64,000 bases of DNA from the NCBI GenBank assembly GCA_039519185.1, contig CM076846.1, positions 182,265,068-182,329,067 of the forward strand, given 5' to 3'. Origin of the DNA: Astragalus membranaceus. Its lineage: Eukaryota > Streptophyta > Magnoliopsida > Fabales > Fabaceae. A program made the translations under genes and the position numbers. Below the pieces are notes generated by a model. The model worked only from the letters and a program-made list of their open reading frames with translations, ran no database searches and had not been told where the DNA came from. This document shows, piece by piece, positions 46,141-56,311 of the stretch. Position 1 is the stretch's first letter. Each line of letters opens with the position of its first letter.

Positions 46141-47244
46141 AAAGCTAAAAGCAGTTTCGTCCTCAGGTTTTGAACCACCGCAGACATCCCTGGAATCGCT
46201 GTATATAAGCAAGGAATATACCATCACATAAATGGTTTAGTGGCGCTTCTGAACCGCTGCAAACATCTTCAAAACCGCCGCTAAACGCAAACCGCCGCCA
46301 AATGCCTCAAAACCGCTGCAGATATATGGGAAATTAACCGACAGTTTAGCGGCGGTTTTAAACCGCCGCAAACCCCCAACCGCCGCGTAAACCGCCGCTA
46401 CATACCCCTCCAGGCGGTTATTCCAGCGGTTGCCAAAACCGCCGCAGAGTTCCCTCGCGGCGGAGGTAACTGCAGCGGTTTTGGAACCGCCGCGAGGGGT
46501 ATTTGGCAGCGGTTAAAACCGCCGCAGTAAGCTTTTAAAACCGCCGCCGCTTTCCTATTTTGTTGTAGTGTCTCTTCTCCTCTTGCTTATCCTAATCTCG
46601 CCCCTCTTCGCCTTACCCCTAACCCTAATACCCTCCATCTCTTCAACGCCGCCGATGACAAAAAATGGGGGGAAGAGAGTGGATTTGATGAGGCTGCCGC
46701 GAAGAGGGAGAAGGCGTGTGGTGGTTGAGATGGCCATTTGATGGTTCACGGTGGGGATGGAGTAGTTTGCGAAAGGGGGGGGGGTATGGTGGTTGTTCGG
46801 TGGTTGTTGGGTGAAGGGAGAGTTTGGCTGGGGTGGCGTGGTCCGGTTTGTGGTGGCGATGGTTGGGTGCGGTGGGGATTACGGCGGTGGTGGGTGATGG
46901 CTGTCCGTTGTGGAGGCGGCGGATGTGGAGGGACGGTGAGAACGATGGTTTTGGTGGTTGCTGGGAGGGAGGAGGCGGAGTGTGGACGACAGTGGTGGTG
47001 CGGCGGTGACCACCGTGAACAGTGGCCGCATCTGCAGGTTTTTTTTTGCTTCTATATTTTTTGTTTCACTCTCACCCTTCTTCCATTCTCAGAACCCCCT
47101 TTTACACTAATTTCCTACATTTTTGATCTAAGTCAGTACCTCCTTTATTTTTTACACAGAAAAGAAAAGATGGTTTATTATCTTTGTTCCAAAAAACGTG
47201 TTCCTCTGACCCTCTCCCAATTTCGAGATCTAAGTTATGTTAAT

Positions 47245-49700
47245 TGAAGCTTGAAGATCACGATCTACCTTGAAGTGAGCATTAAAAAATATTTTTTTCT
47301 GTTGAATTCCAAATATAAAAAAAAGATGAGGACAAATTGCCAGTATTTAGAGCACTACCAGAAAGCTGGGTAATAAGTATTAAGTTACACTTCAATTATT
47401 TATTTAATTGCATTTTACTAATTGTATTTAATTAGTTTGTTATTATCCTTTAGAGTTTGTTTAAAAGATAAATGGTAGTTAGAGAAGATAAATGGTACAT
47501 TAGTATTATTTAAACTCAGCTCTACTAAGCTTTTGCTGTACATTCAATTTCACTCACTTTATCAATCAATAAAATGAGACTTTCACTCTTAGTTTTCTGT
47601 TTCATATATAATTGACGCCTCACTTTTAATATGGTATCAAAGCAGGTTCTAATATTCTGACCTCGTCTCTATGCTTCACCACCGCTGCCGGTGGGCATCT
47701 GCCGCCGGCAGCACCACCTTTTCAGTTTTCAGTTTATTTCCTTTTTACCGCTGCAATCACTTTTCCGGTTTCCATTACTCTGATTTTTCTCCTCTCTGAA
47801 AATCGAATTTTTTCTCCCCCTCTTCAGAAACACCACACTTTTAATATGGTATCAGAGGTGATATCGCTTCCGCGTTCCTCTCTCCTCGATGATTACTCCA
47901 TTGTCTTCTCGCGAATTTCTTCTTCTGATTTGCGATTCATGAACAATGGTGCTCATCGTGGTATCGGAAGAAATTTCTTGATTTTTCTTCCACATGTTCT
48001 TGGAGATTCTTTGCGTTCATCATTCTTCATTTGTTCTTTGATCTGCTTGGTTGTTGTTTAACTCATCTCTGCCATGGCAAATCCTCCACAGAATTATGAT
48101 GACGCATTCTACCTCCAACCTTCGGATAATCCCAGTCTTGTGTTGGTATCTCAACATCTCCCTAAGGACAAATTCGGTCACTTCTTGCGTGTGTTCAAGA
48201 AATTTATTGAAGCTTCTTCCTCGATCATCCCTCGAGCCAGCTTCATCATTCTAGAATTTTTTTGAAGCTTCTTCCTCGATCTTCCCTCGAGCCAGCTTCA
48301 TCATCATTACTGAGTACTTATGTTGGTTATGACTCACAAATATCCATGCCCAAGCCTATGCTAGATTTCTTATTGGGCCAAGATCTCCATTATTTCACCT
48401 ATTTTTCATACTCCAGTTGTCCAGTCCTGGGTGCGAAGAGGTGTGTTGAGATCCTTGTTATTTCACCTGTATCAGTCAATGCTTTAGATGTCCAGTCCTG
48501 AGCGTGAATGGTGTGTTGAAGTCCCACATTGACTAGAGATATGGTATAAGCAATCTTATTAGCTCGTGAATTCATAAAATCAAATGATTTTCAAGGGTAT
48601 ATTTGTGATGCCAAACAATTCCAAGACCCCCTGTTCTCAGAACTCATTGGCAAGATGGGAATGCTTGACATCTATTCTCCATCTTGAGGGGGTATTAAGT
48701 TCCACTTCAATTATTTATTTAATTGCATTTTACTAATTGTATTTAATTAGTTTGTTATTATCTTTTAGAGTTTGTTTAGAAGATAAATGATAGTTAGAGA
48801 AGATAAATGGTACATTAGTATTATTTAAACTCAGCTCTACTAAGCTTTTGCGGTACATTCAATTTCACTCACTTCATCAATCAATAAAATGAGACTTTCA
48901 CTCTCAGTTTTCTGTTTCAATTGACGCCACACTTTTAATAATAAGCAACTTGGGACAATGTTATAAAATTACCTGTCTATAATCAAGTGAATTTAAGAAG
49001 TCCTTCAGTTTTTGCTCTTCTGAATCAAATAAAACAATGTGGCTTGGCAGAGACCAATTTTTGCATATGCAGAGACAAAAGAAACAGGGTCCATATCATG
49101 AATCGGTCAGATTCATCTAGGATTCCTTTCTCTTCACTGTTGACAGTGATACAATAAAATCAATTATGAACTTATTTTAATTTCGATTAAGAATTGAAGC
49201 CATTCCATAATTCTTGATTTCAAACCTTGGTGTGCAGTCCAGAAATTGCATTGGCAAGGTGTTAGGAATAGGATACTTTTCACTTTCCCACGAAGAGCTT
49301 CTCTAGCAAGGTGGTTCATGACATCCTCAGGTCCTCTCTGTTGAGAAATTAATAACATAATAAAAATGTTTCTATCTAGAGTTTTACAGAAGACCTTTTA
49401 CTCAGTTGTTTGATATAATAAGCAAGCACACCAATTAAAGAAAAATATATAATCTCATCCAGCAAACATATATCTCCTAAATTGCTAGGAGTGTATATAA
49501 TAATAGTAAGGCCCCTCAATATTTGGTAAAAAGCGAGGAAAGATACCTGATGAACCAAACTCATATACAAGACCATTGGTATATTGGCAGCAAGCAAAAA
49601 TAAGATAGAAACTTTCATCTTAGGAGGAGATTTGGTATGCTTTTTCGAAGATTTATTTCCGTTGTATTCTGCGGAACCAGGATCTTCTATCACAGCCAAA
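47245..49700 (-). pseudogene. Decayed GPI mannosyltransferase 3 (PIG-B) gene, 3' portion
   Basis: PIG-B adds the third mannose of the GPI anchor in the ER membrane. Exon remnants, minus strand: about 49553-49690 (hydrophobic stretch SILFLLAANIPMVLYMSLVH); about 49230-49341 (RGPEDVMNHLAREALRGKVK); about 48975-49135 (EEKGILDESDRF, then SLPSHIVLFDSEEQKLKDFL in another frame); and 47248-47305 (FFNAHFKVDRDLQA, the expected C-terminal end). Splice sites are partly kept. A short in-frame-breaking deletion after FLTPC removes the usual HxTPYYS segment, and the third exon is frameshifted. A small Copia element splits the last intron. The N-terminal two thirds of the gene are not in the window. The family call rests on the recognisable C-terminal blocks. 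Confidence 0.75.
47378..48940 (+). mobile_element. TRIM-like Copia element with TA...TA LTR ends
   Basis: 1563 bp, flanked by ATAAG (47373-47377 and 48941-48945). LTRs at 47378-47631 and 48693-48940 start TATTAAG and end CTTTTAATA. The primer site TGGTATCAAAGC begins at 47632 and the purine tract CTTGAGGGGG precedes 48693. The interior keeps a gag start (from ATG at 48074, LQPSDNPSLVLVSQHL) but then degenerates; a segment with AAGCTTCTTCCTCGATC(A/T)TCCC is duplicated near 48210 and 48264. There is no pol. Confidence 0.88.
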
Positions 49701-50062
49701 GAATAACAGAGAAACCTATATCTCAGTAATTATATATATTATCACTAACCAAGTTAAACCAATAGATCTGGTACATGTTGATAGGATCTTAAATATATGA
49801 AGGGTAAGGAAATAAAGTGTAAGGGGAGGGAAATGAGAGTTTGTTGTAACCACTTGCTTATGTGGCAAAGTGGAGGGAAAATGTGAGCATTAGTTGAGTG
49901 CTATAAATAGTAGTGGGAGGGAAATTAGAAGGCAAGCAAGAATTGAGAATAGACCTAGAGTCTTTGGGAAATTGTGAGAATTTTTTCTTCTTATACCATA
50001 ATATTAGAATATGGGTTTGAGCCTAACTCAATCACAAAAGCTAGCTCATGGAGTGGGGATTT
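49642..50062. repeat. Left copy of a segmental duplication spanning pseudogene exon and LTR remnant
   Basis: It matches 53741-54513 from ATTTCCGTTGTATTCTGCGG to AGCTCATGGAGTGGGGATTT. The left copy keeps the TATA (CTATAAATAG at 49903) of an included LTR remnant but lacks about 360 bp present in the right copy after TTTGGGA (49982). Confidence 0.85.
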
Positions 50063-51005
50063 TGAGACGACCCCCGTCTTCATCAGAGTAACCCTTTACA
50101 TTTAATTTCTTAATCTCAAAAGCGAATAAATTTAAAACTTAAAACATATATAACTGAACATGCATCACATAGATAAAAACATAATTTTAAGAGTTTTACG
50201 AAATATGTGGCAATACTAAAGCCACTCAAAATATATCAGAGTAATACAAAACAGCGGAACATAAAAACATAAAACAAGGTCAGCCAAATAACAAACTAGC
50301 GAGACTCGATTGACTAACACACTGGCTAAACAAAACTCAGGTTCTCTCAATGAGACACCTGACTGCTCCATCATATCGCATTGACATTCTCAGTGCCTTC
50401 AACGTCCATCGTGGAAGGAAGAGTATCTCCTTTTGCTGCAAGTGGCTCCTCGGCTGGATCTAAGCATTACAATAAATTTACAAAAGGAAAACACGTGGAG
50501 CTAAGATACATGTACAAGTCTGAAAAATGGGAAGATAAGATAAAGCTCAATTTAAACATGTCACAAGCACAACAATTTAATTCTGATCTTCTATCCATTA
50601 TTAATATCTTATTTTCCAGACTTGATCTATAAGTATGTATCAATACTATATGCTGACCCTGGCCATATCCTGATGCCACAAGCGTCCCTACCATACTTCG
50701 CAGACGCCCACCCGACTGTCACAATGGAGTCCGAGTGTTTATAAGTCGTTCCCTGCCAAAAACTGATCAGAGTAATCTAAACCTAACATTACCCCATCCG
50801 GCTGATATAGATATGTCCTACTAAGCACCAAGCCCGATACTTGACCTCGTGTGTCCCATACCACACGGCTGTGGACTTACAACACATATGCAGTCTATAT
50901 GATTTTATTTAATTACATCTTAATCGTTATGTCTTACGTATCTTGTTGATCAGTACCTCGTACTATCTTTTGCACTACGGTTAAGTATTCATTCCACTTT
51001 ATATC

Positions 51006-53372
51006 TGTTCTGGACTGGACCAAGAGGTCCATTCAGCAATACTAGGAGGTGCATTTAGCAATTGGATATGGATTGGCTCAATCATTTCGGCCCATATCCA
51101 CAACATACAAGCCCAATTAAGGCCATCACACTTGAATGGTTGAGATCGATTCTACTGATCCGACGATCCACAAACGGACACGATTTCCTATAAATACCGG
51201 CTCCCATAGCCTTCATAAGGTACACTCTCTCATTCCTAGCTAAATCACTCATCTATTCTAAATACTGACTTGAGCGTTGGAGTGGCTTCGCAGGTACCCC
51301 CCGGGCTCACACTAACCTCCAGCCAGGTAGCAAGAGACCTACCAACTGCAGTCAACCCAATACTGCAAGGTACAGAACATTGGCGACCACAGTGGGAGAT
51401 ATCTATCTTTCACATCATCACTACTCCTTGAACTTTTGCTCTTTCTACTCCATGGCTCCCAGAGGCAGACCCTAGATTCAAAGCGTTGCCATACCCGCAC
51501 CCCGACCAGAGGGTACTCCTGAGGGCAACGTCGCCAGCGGCCAGCCTGCCCAGCCCTCGAATGTGAGCCAACTTTTGGATCTCCTGTGCAATCGCACTCA
51601 AGCTATGCTGCAGCAGGAAGCTCGCCTAAGACAGATTGAAAGGCGTGTGGCCTCCCTGCCCGAGCAGCCTCCACCCAGCTGGGGAACCCCTCCTCCGACA
51701 ACGGTGGCTTGAAGACGCTATCGGTCTCCTCCTCGAATACATCACGTCCATCGTTCCCCCTAAGGCGCCAAAACGCGTTGCAAGGGGGCAGCCAGCGCAT
51801 TGCAAGCCAGCGCCCAGGAGGGCGCCAAACCCCCTCTCGCAAGCCGGCACCCAGCCTGGCGCAAACCGACACCAAGGCACCCCAGAGGGCGCCAAAACAC
51901 TTGACGCAAGGAGACAGCCAGCGTGCCCAAACCGGCACCCAGGCGCCCTAGAGGGCGCCAAAATTCGTGTTGCAAGCCGACACCCAACCTAGCGCGAACC
52001 GGCACCCAGCGCCCAAGGCGCCCAGGAGGGCGCCAAACCCCCTCTCGCAAGCCGGCACCCAGCGTGGCGCAAACCGGCACCCAGCGCCCAGGAGGGCGCC
52101 AAAACGCTTTGCAAGGAGGCAGCCAGTGCATTGCAAGTCAGCACCCAAGGCGCCCAGGAGGGCGCCAAACCCCCTATCGCAAGCCGGCACCCAGCCTTGC
52201 GCAAACCGGCACCCAGCGCCCAGAAGGGCGCCAAAACGCGTCGCAAGGGGGCAGCCAGTGCATTACAAGCCAGCACCCAAGGCGCCCAGGAGGGCGCCAA
52301 AGCCTGCTTCGCAAGGAGGCAGCCAGCGCAGCGCAAACCGGCACCCAGCGCCTAGGAGGGCGTCAAATCCTGCTCCACAAGGCGGCACCCACACTAGCGC
52401 AGGCAGGCGCCCAGGAGGGCGCCAAATCCTGCTTCGCAAGGAGGTATCCAGCGCCTAGCAATCAAGCACCCAGGCGCCTATGAGGGCGCCATCAACAACA
52501 CACACGAGAACAATAACGAACAACAACAAGGCACCCAGGAGGCTGCCAACATCAGAGGCATGGCACAAGGCGCCCAGGGGGGCGCCAACTTCAGAACACA
52601 GCACCTTGGCACAAGGTGCCCAGGAGGGCGCCAACATCAGGACGCATGGCACAAGGCGCCCAGGAGGGCGCCAACGTCAGAACGCAACATCTTGGCACAA
52701 GGCGCCCAGGAGGGCGCCAACATCAGGATACGACAGCTTGGCATAAGGCGCCCAGGAGGGCGCCAACATCAGGACGCAGCATCTGGGCACAAGGCGCCCA
52801 GTAGGGCGCCAACATCACGAGACGGCACCCCAGCTCGGTGCCTGGTACAAGGATTACACCAAGGGAGGTGTGAGTCATGGTCGCGGTGAAGAGATCTTAT
52901 ACGACCCGACAGGACAGATGAAGTAACGCTTCGGGTAGATCGACAAAAATTCTTCAAGCCAAGACTATCCTTCGGAATAATCTCGGCTTGGGGGGCAACT
53001 GTTCTGAACTGGACCAGGAGGTCCATTCAGCAATACCAGGAGGTGCATTTAGCAATTGGATATGGATGGCCCAATCATTTCGGCCCATATCCACACCATA
53101 CAAGCCCAATTAAGGCCATCACACTTGAATGGTTGAGATCGATTCTACTAATCCGCTGATCCACAAACGGGCACGATTTCCTATAAATACCGGCTCCCAT
53201 AGCCTTCATAAGGTACACTCTCTCATTCCTAGCTAAATCACTCATCTATTCTCAATACTGACTTGAGCGTCGGAGTGGCTTCGCAGGTACCCTCCGGGCT
53301 CACACTAACCTCCTGCCAGGTAGCAAGAGACCAACCAACTGCAGTCAACCCAATACTGCAAGGTAGAGAACA
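51006..53372 (+). mobile_element. 2.4-kb non-autonomous LTR retrotransposon rich in GGCGCC repeats
   Basis: LTRs at 51006-51379 and 53000-53372 start TGTTCT and end AGAACA, and are flanked by ATATC on both sides (51001-51005, 53373-53377). A primer-site-like TTGGCGACCACAGTGGGA follows the 5' LTR and a purine tract (CTTGGGGGGCAAC) precedes the 3' LTR. TATA-like CTATAAATACC is present in both LTRs (51190, 53180). The 1.6-kb interior has no gag-pol; long Arg/Pro/Ala-rich frames reflect the 18-bp repeat only. Confidence 0.88.
51745..52820. repeat. Array of GGCGCCC-AGGA-GGGCGCC hairpin motifs
   Basis: About 18 copies of GGCGCCCAGGAGGGCGCC or close variants, each a 7-bp palindromic stem with a 4-base loop. 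They are spaced 40-75 bp apart with linkers of two types: AAACCCCCTCTCGCAAGCCG-like in the left part and AACATCAGGACGCA-like in the right part. It forms most of the interior of the 51006-53372 element. Confidence 0.85.
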
Positions 53373-53740
53373 ATATCTCTTTATGACCCTTAGTTCACTT
53401 TCCACACCTAGGTTCATTATGAAATCTTAACTTCATTTATCTTATTTCTATTATGAAATAAAGTCATAACTATATCAATAAGACATTTCAGCAATTCAAC
53501 AAATAACCACAATTAGCACATAAGCATTTTATAACATTTAAACAATCAAAGCAATCAATAACAATATCCCAAACAATTAATCAATCACTCAATAAATCAA
53601 ATAATAATATAGAAATATCTTATGTGTTAACCGGTCTTCGCGGCCTAAACTTCACTTAACCTTAACTCCAAAGAGAAGTCAAATGATCTTTAGGTATCGC
53701 TGACTATTTAACTCTAGTAGAGCTTGAGTCACTCTACACA

Positions 53741-54513
53741 TATTTCCGTTGTATTCTGCGGAACCAGGATCTTCTATCACAGTCAAAGAATAACCAGAGA
53801 AACCTGTATCTCAGTAATTATATATTATCACAAACCAAGTTAAACCAATAGATCTAGTACATGTTGATAGGATCTTAAATATATGAAGGTAAGGAAATAA
53901 AGTGTAAGGGGAGGGAAATGAGAGTTTGTTGTAACCACTTGCTTATGTTGCAAAATGGAGGGAAAATGTCAGCATTAGTTGAGTGGGGGGGGGGGGAATT
54001 AGAAGGCAAGCAAGAATTGAGAATAGACCTAGAGTCTTTGGGAGAGATTAGGCCTCTATAGTGCCTAGAATTGTTATCATTCTTTTTTGTTTCCGTTTTC
54101 CACCATTACAGTAGCTCTATGAGCTCTCACTGCCATTGTATCTGTTTCATTTCCTTATAATACAACAGTTATCATTTTATTAACTTCACTATGTATTCTA
54201 GTACCTATCACATGTTAACATGCATGTGTAAAATTTTCAAATTGAAATACCAGAATTGCTTGTGACCTAATATTGAATTTAGAAAGTAAATCTGCTGGGC
54301 ACATTACAATGTAGCCAAGGAGAGTACTTCTGAGTCTGAGAAAAAAAAATCATTTATCCATAGAAATATTTTTCCCCTTTATTAATAACTAGAAGCGGAG
54401 ATTTTGAGAAATTATGAAGATGTGGGAATTTTTTCTTCTTATACCGTATTAGAATATGGGTTTGAGCCTAACTCAATCACAAAAGCTAGCTCATGGAGTG
54501 GGGATTTCCCCCC
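53741..54513. repeat. Right copy of the segmental duplication
   Basis: It carries the same start as 49642-50062, including the PIG-B exon edge (GGAACCAGGATCTTC), then the included LTR in full length. In this copy the LTR TATA is lost and replaced by a G run (53981-53994). Confidence 0.8.
53862..54167 (+). mobile_element. Small LTR remnant (about 306 bp)
   Basis: Starts TGTTGATAGGATC and ends TTATAATACAACA, a Copia-like LTR outline. A truncated copy of the same LTR lies in the left duplicate (about 49777-49982), where a TATA box is still visible. No internal region remains and the target duplication is not clear. Confidence 0.5.
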
Positions 54514-54934
54514 ACTTAAAACCACTAATCAGACCTTATGGCTATCTAATGAGGGACTCCAACAACATATAATGCTTGCAAACTTTTCAAGAGACATATG
54601 GTGTAGATATCTTGTACTGCAGGACTTATACTGCAGGTCAGGTTTTGATGATGAAAAAGGCAAAGTCAAAGTTGATGAGAAAGACCGAAGCTAAAGTTGA
54701 TGAAAGTGACAAAATATCCAAAGTCACAATCCAAGACAATCAAGCTCAAGAATTAAAGTTTCAAGATATAAGGGTAGTCCTTATAAATAAGGGTAGTCCT
54801 TAGGGTTTGGGTGTGTCTTAGGATAAATGTAAGCTCTTACGAAGGTCAACTCATCTCGCAAAGTCTCACGTCCCAAAGTTTTTTCAAAATACATGCATGA
54901 ACAAGTAAACCTAAAAAGTATTTTTGAAAAACTC
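54514..54934. other. Unassigned A-rich stretch
   Basis: No gene or clear repeat boundary. AAAGTTGATGA(G/A)AAA-type phrases repeat near 54668 and 54690. Confidence 0.4.
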
Positions 54935-55440
54935 TAAAATCGATTTCACTCTCTTTAAACTAGGCCTAAAATCGATTTTCAAACACAATGGCTAAGCTCC
55001 TAATCGATTTCATAAGCATACAAGTGATTCATATTGTTTCCATATTTGAAGAAATCGAGTTCCACTTATCTCCTAAATTGAAAGAATTGATTCACACCTT
55101 TTTCCATACATGAAAGAATCGATTCTCCTCCTGAATATAATCAGGCAAAGAATCGATTATTGCCTTAAGTTAAAACATACAAACAATCGATTCCTTACAT
55201 GTCTTAAGTCCATGAATCGATTTGCATTTCTCTTCTAAACTTAGAAATCGATTCCTACATGTCTCAGGCAAGCCAAGAATCGATTCATACAAAATTCCAT
55301 TGAGTATGGAATCGATTCCTAGCCTTCCTGGATCTCAAGAATCGATTGCCACCTCTTTTCAAAGCAAGTCAAAATCGATTTTCAATTTAAATGAATCGAT
55401 TCCTAGATCAAATGCTTTCAACAAAGAATCGATTCCTACA
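54935..55440. repeat. Array of AATCGATT motifs
   Basis: About 15 copies of AATCGATT (often AGAATCGATTCCTA) spaced some 20-40 bp apart, embedded in otherwise unrelated linkers. It lies directly upstream of a TATA box (CCTATAAATAGG at 55474), so it is probably the U3 of a retrotransposon LTR. Confidence 0.8.
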
Positions 55441-56123
55441 TTATTTTCAACGTAAACTTGATTTTTCTCATAGCCTATAAATAGGCACCTCATTACGTTC
55501 ATTTTTTTACACAACCCATTTCAAGAATCAGAGAACATTTTGAGAAAAACTCCTCACGCTTTTACTTTTGCTCGTCACGCACCGTTGGTCCGTCTGAGCT
55601 GATCTTTCGCTAAGAGTTAGTTGGGGTTGCTTTCGCTAAGAGTTAGTTGGGGTTGCATTCTTCAAGTTGTAATTTTAGCAAGAGCAATGATATAAGTTTC
55701 ATGGCATGGCATATTTATATGCTACTATAAAATTTTTCAATGGCTAACTAAATCCTCATTATTTGGATACAAATCGAGAATAACACACAAGATTCAGGCA
55801 TCTTTAGCTCCTTCCTATTGGAAAATAACTCAAGGCTAAACTAGATACTTTTACAGTTTTACCATAGTTAAAATACATTAGTTACTTTTACCCTTTTTCA
55901 TTGTAATTTCATTTGGAATTGTATTACATTTACATTACATTTAGATGTAACTAATTCAGTTAGTGAAACTGATATACACTGTATCCAGTCAACTAGTCAA
56001 TAGAATCAGTTTTCACAATTCATTATCTTACACCATCTTCTTCTTCTCTGTGTGTGTGTGTGTGTGTGTCGAATCTCTGTAGATAATTAAGTGTGGTGAC
56101 ACAATGCTTAGATTACCCCAACA
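55441..56123 (+). mobile_element. LTR fragments upstream of the Copia gag
   Basis: Includes the TATA at 55474, two direct copies of TTTCGCTAAGAGTTAGTTGG (55606 and 55630), a GT microsatellite (56048-56070) and the likely end of a Copia LTR at CCCCAACA (56123). That end is followed by a degenerate primer site TTGGTATCTATAGC. At least two different LTRs seem merged here; boundaries are uncertain. Confidence 0.45.
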
Positions 56124-56311
56124 AATTGGTATCTATAGCTTTGTTTTCTGATTATCTGGGAAACACGAGTGTTGCGAAGAGTCGTTGCTTTCGATTTGCA
56201 ATTCTCCTTGAATTGAACTTTGAAATCGAAAGGAATCTCAAATTCGGATTCCTAGGGTTGGGTAAAAACGAGTGATTGTGAGATTCGAGTGGTTAATCAC
56301 AGAGATCGACG

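Larger units (their letters stand above)
43109..46570 (+). mobile_element. Non-autonomous CACTA (En/Spm) transposon, 3462 bp
   Basis: Termini are CACTACAACAAAACTGG and CCTATTTTGTTGTAGTG, with a 3-bp duplication TCT (43106-43108, 46571-46573). The sister LTR at about 35372 supplies the uninterrupted site. Both ends carry many subterminal copies of GCGGCGGTT and its complement, the usual transposase-binding arrangement of CACTA elements. A transposase-associated domain remains, but the catalytic transposase is missing. Confidence 0.93.
34093..47244 (-). mobile_element. Non-autonomous Ogre/Tat-like retrotransposon derivative
   Basis: Two LTR copies bracket a 5.6-kb internal region. Orientation comes from an 18-nt primer binding site matching plant tRNA-Arg(ACG) next to the LTR end at 42370, and from a purine tract next to the other LTR at 36804, both on the minus strand. 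tRNA-Arg priming and tandem repeats in the region just before the 3' LTR are known Ogre/Tat traits. No gag, protease, RT, RNase H or integrase motif was found in 36805-42369, so it is a deletion derivative. The 5' LTR contains a CACTA element and is truncated at 47244, where it meets pseudogene DNA. Confidence 0.75.
42370..47244 (-). repeat. 5' LTR of the Ogre-like element, with CACTA insertion and truncation
   Basis: It matches the 3' LTR from TGTCGTGACC at 42370. It lacks about 530 bp present at 34478-35010 of the other LTR, the join falling at GAGG. It is split by the CACTA element (43109-46570). Homology stops at 47244 (position 36045 of the other LTR), so the first 760 bp (minus-strand U3 start) are missing. 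Confidence 0.8.
50063..53740 (+). mobile_element. Putative solo LTR (about 1.3 kb) at the duplication junction, with nested element
   Basis: It starts TGAGACGACCCCCG and ends ACTCTACACA. Flanks are GATTT and TATTT, a target duplication with one mismatch. It is interrupted at 51005 by a 2.4-kb LTR element. No primer site or coding sequence was seen. The strand is not certain. Confidence 0.5.

Noticed and set aside
51745..52820. CRISPR-like array because of regularly spaced palindromic repeats.
   Set aside because: Plant nuclear DNA, spacers are repetitive rather than unique, and the block lies within LTRs with a target duplication; no cas genes.
51636..52889. Several overlapping long Arg/Pro/Ala-rich frames on both strands (up to 186 aa).
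   Set aside because: All are translations of the GGCGCC hairpin repeat; every frame stays open because of the repetition, and none has a conserved domain.
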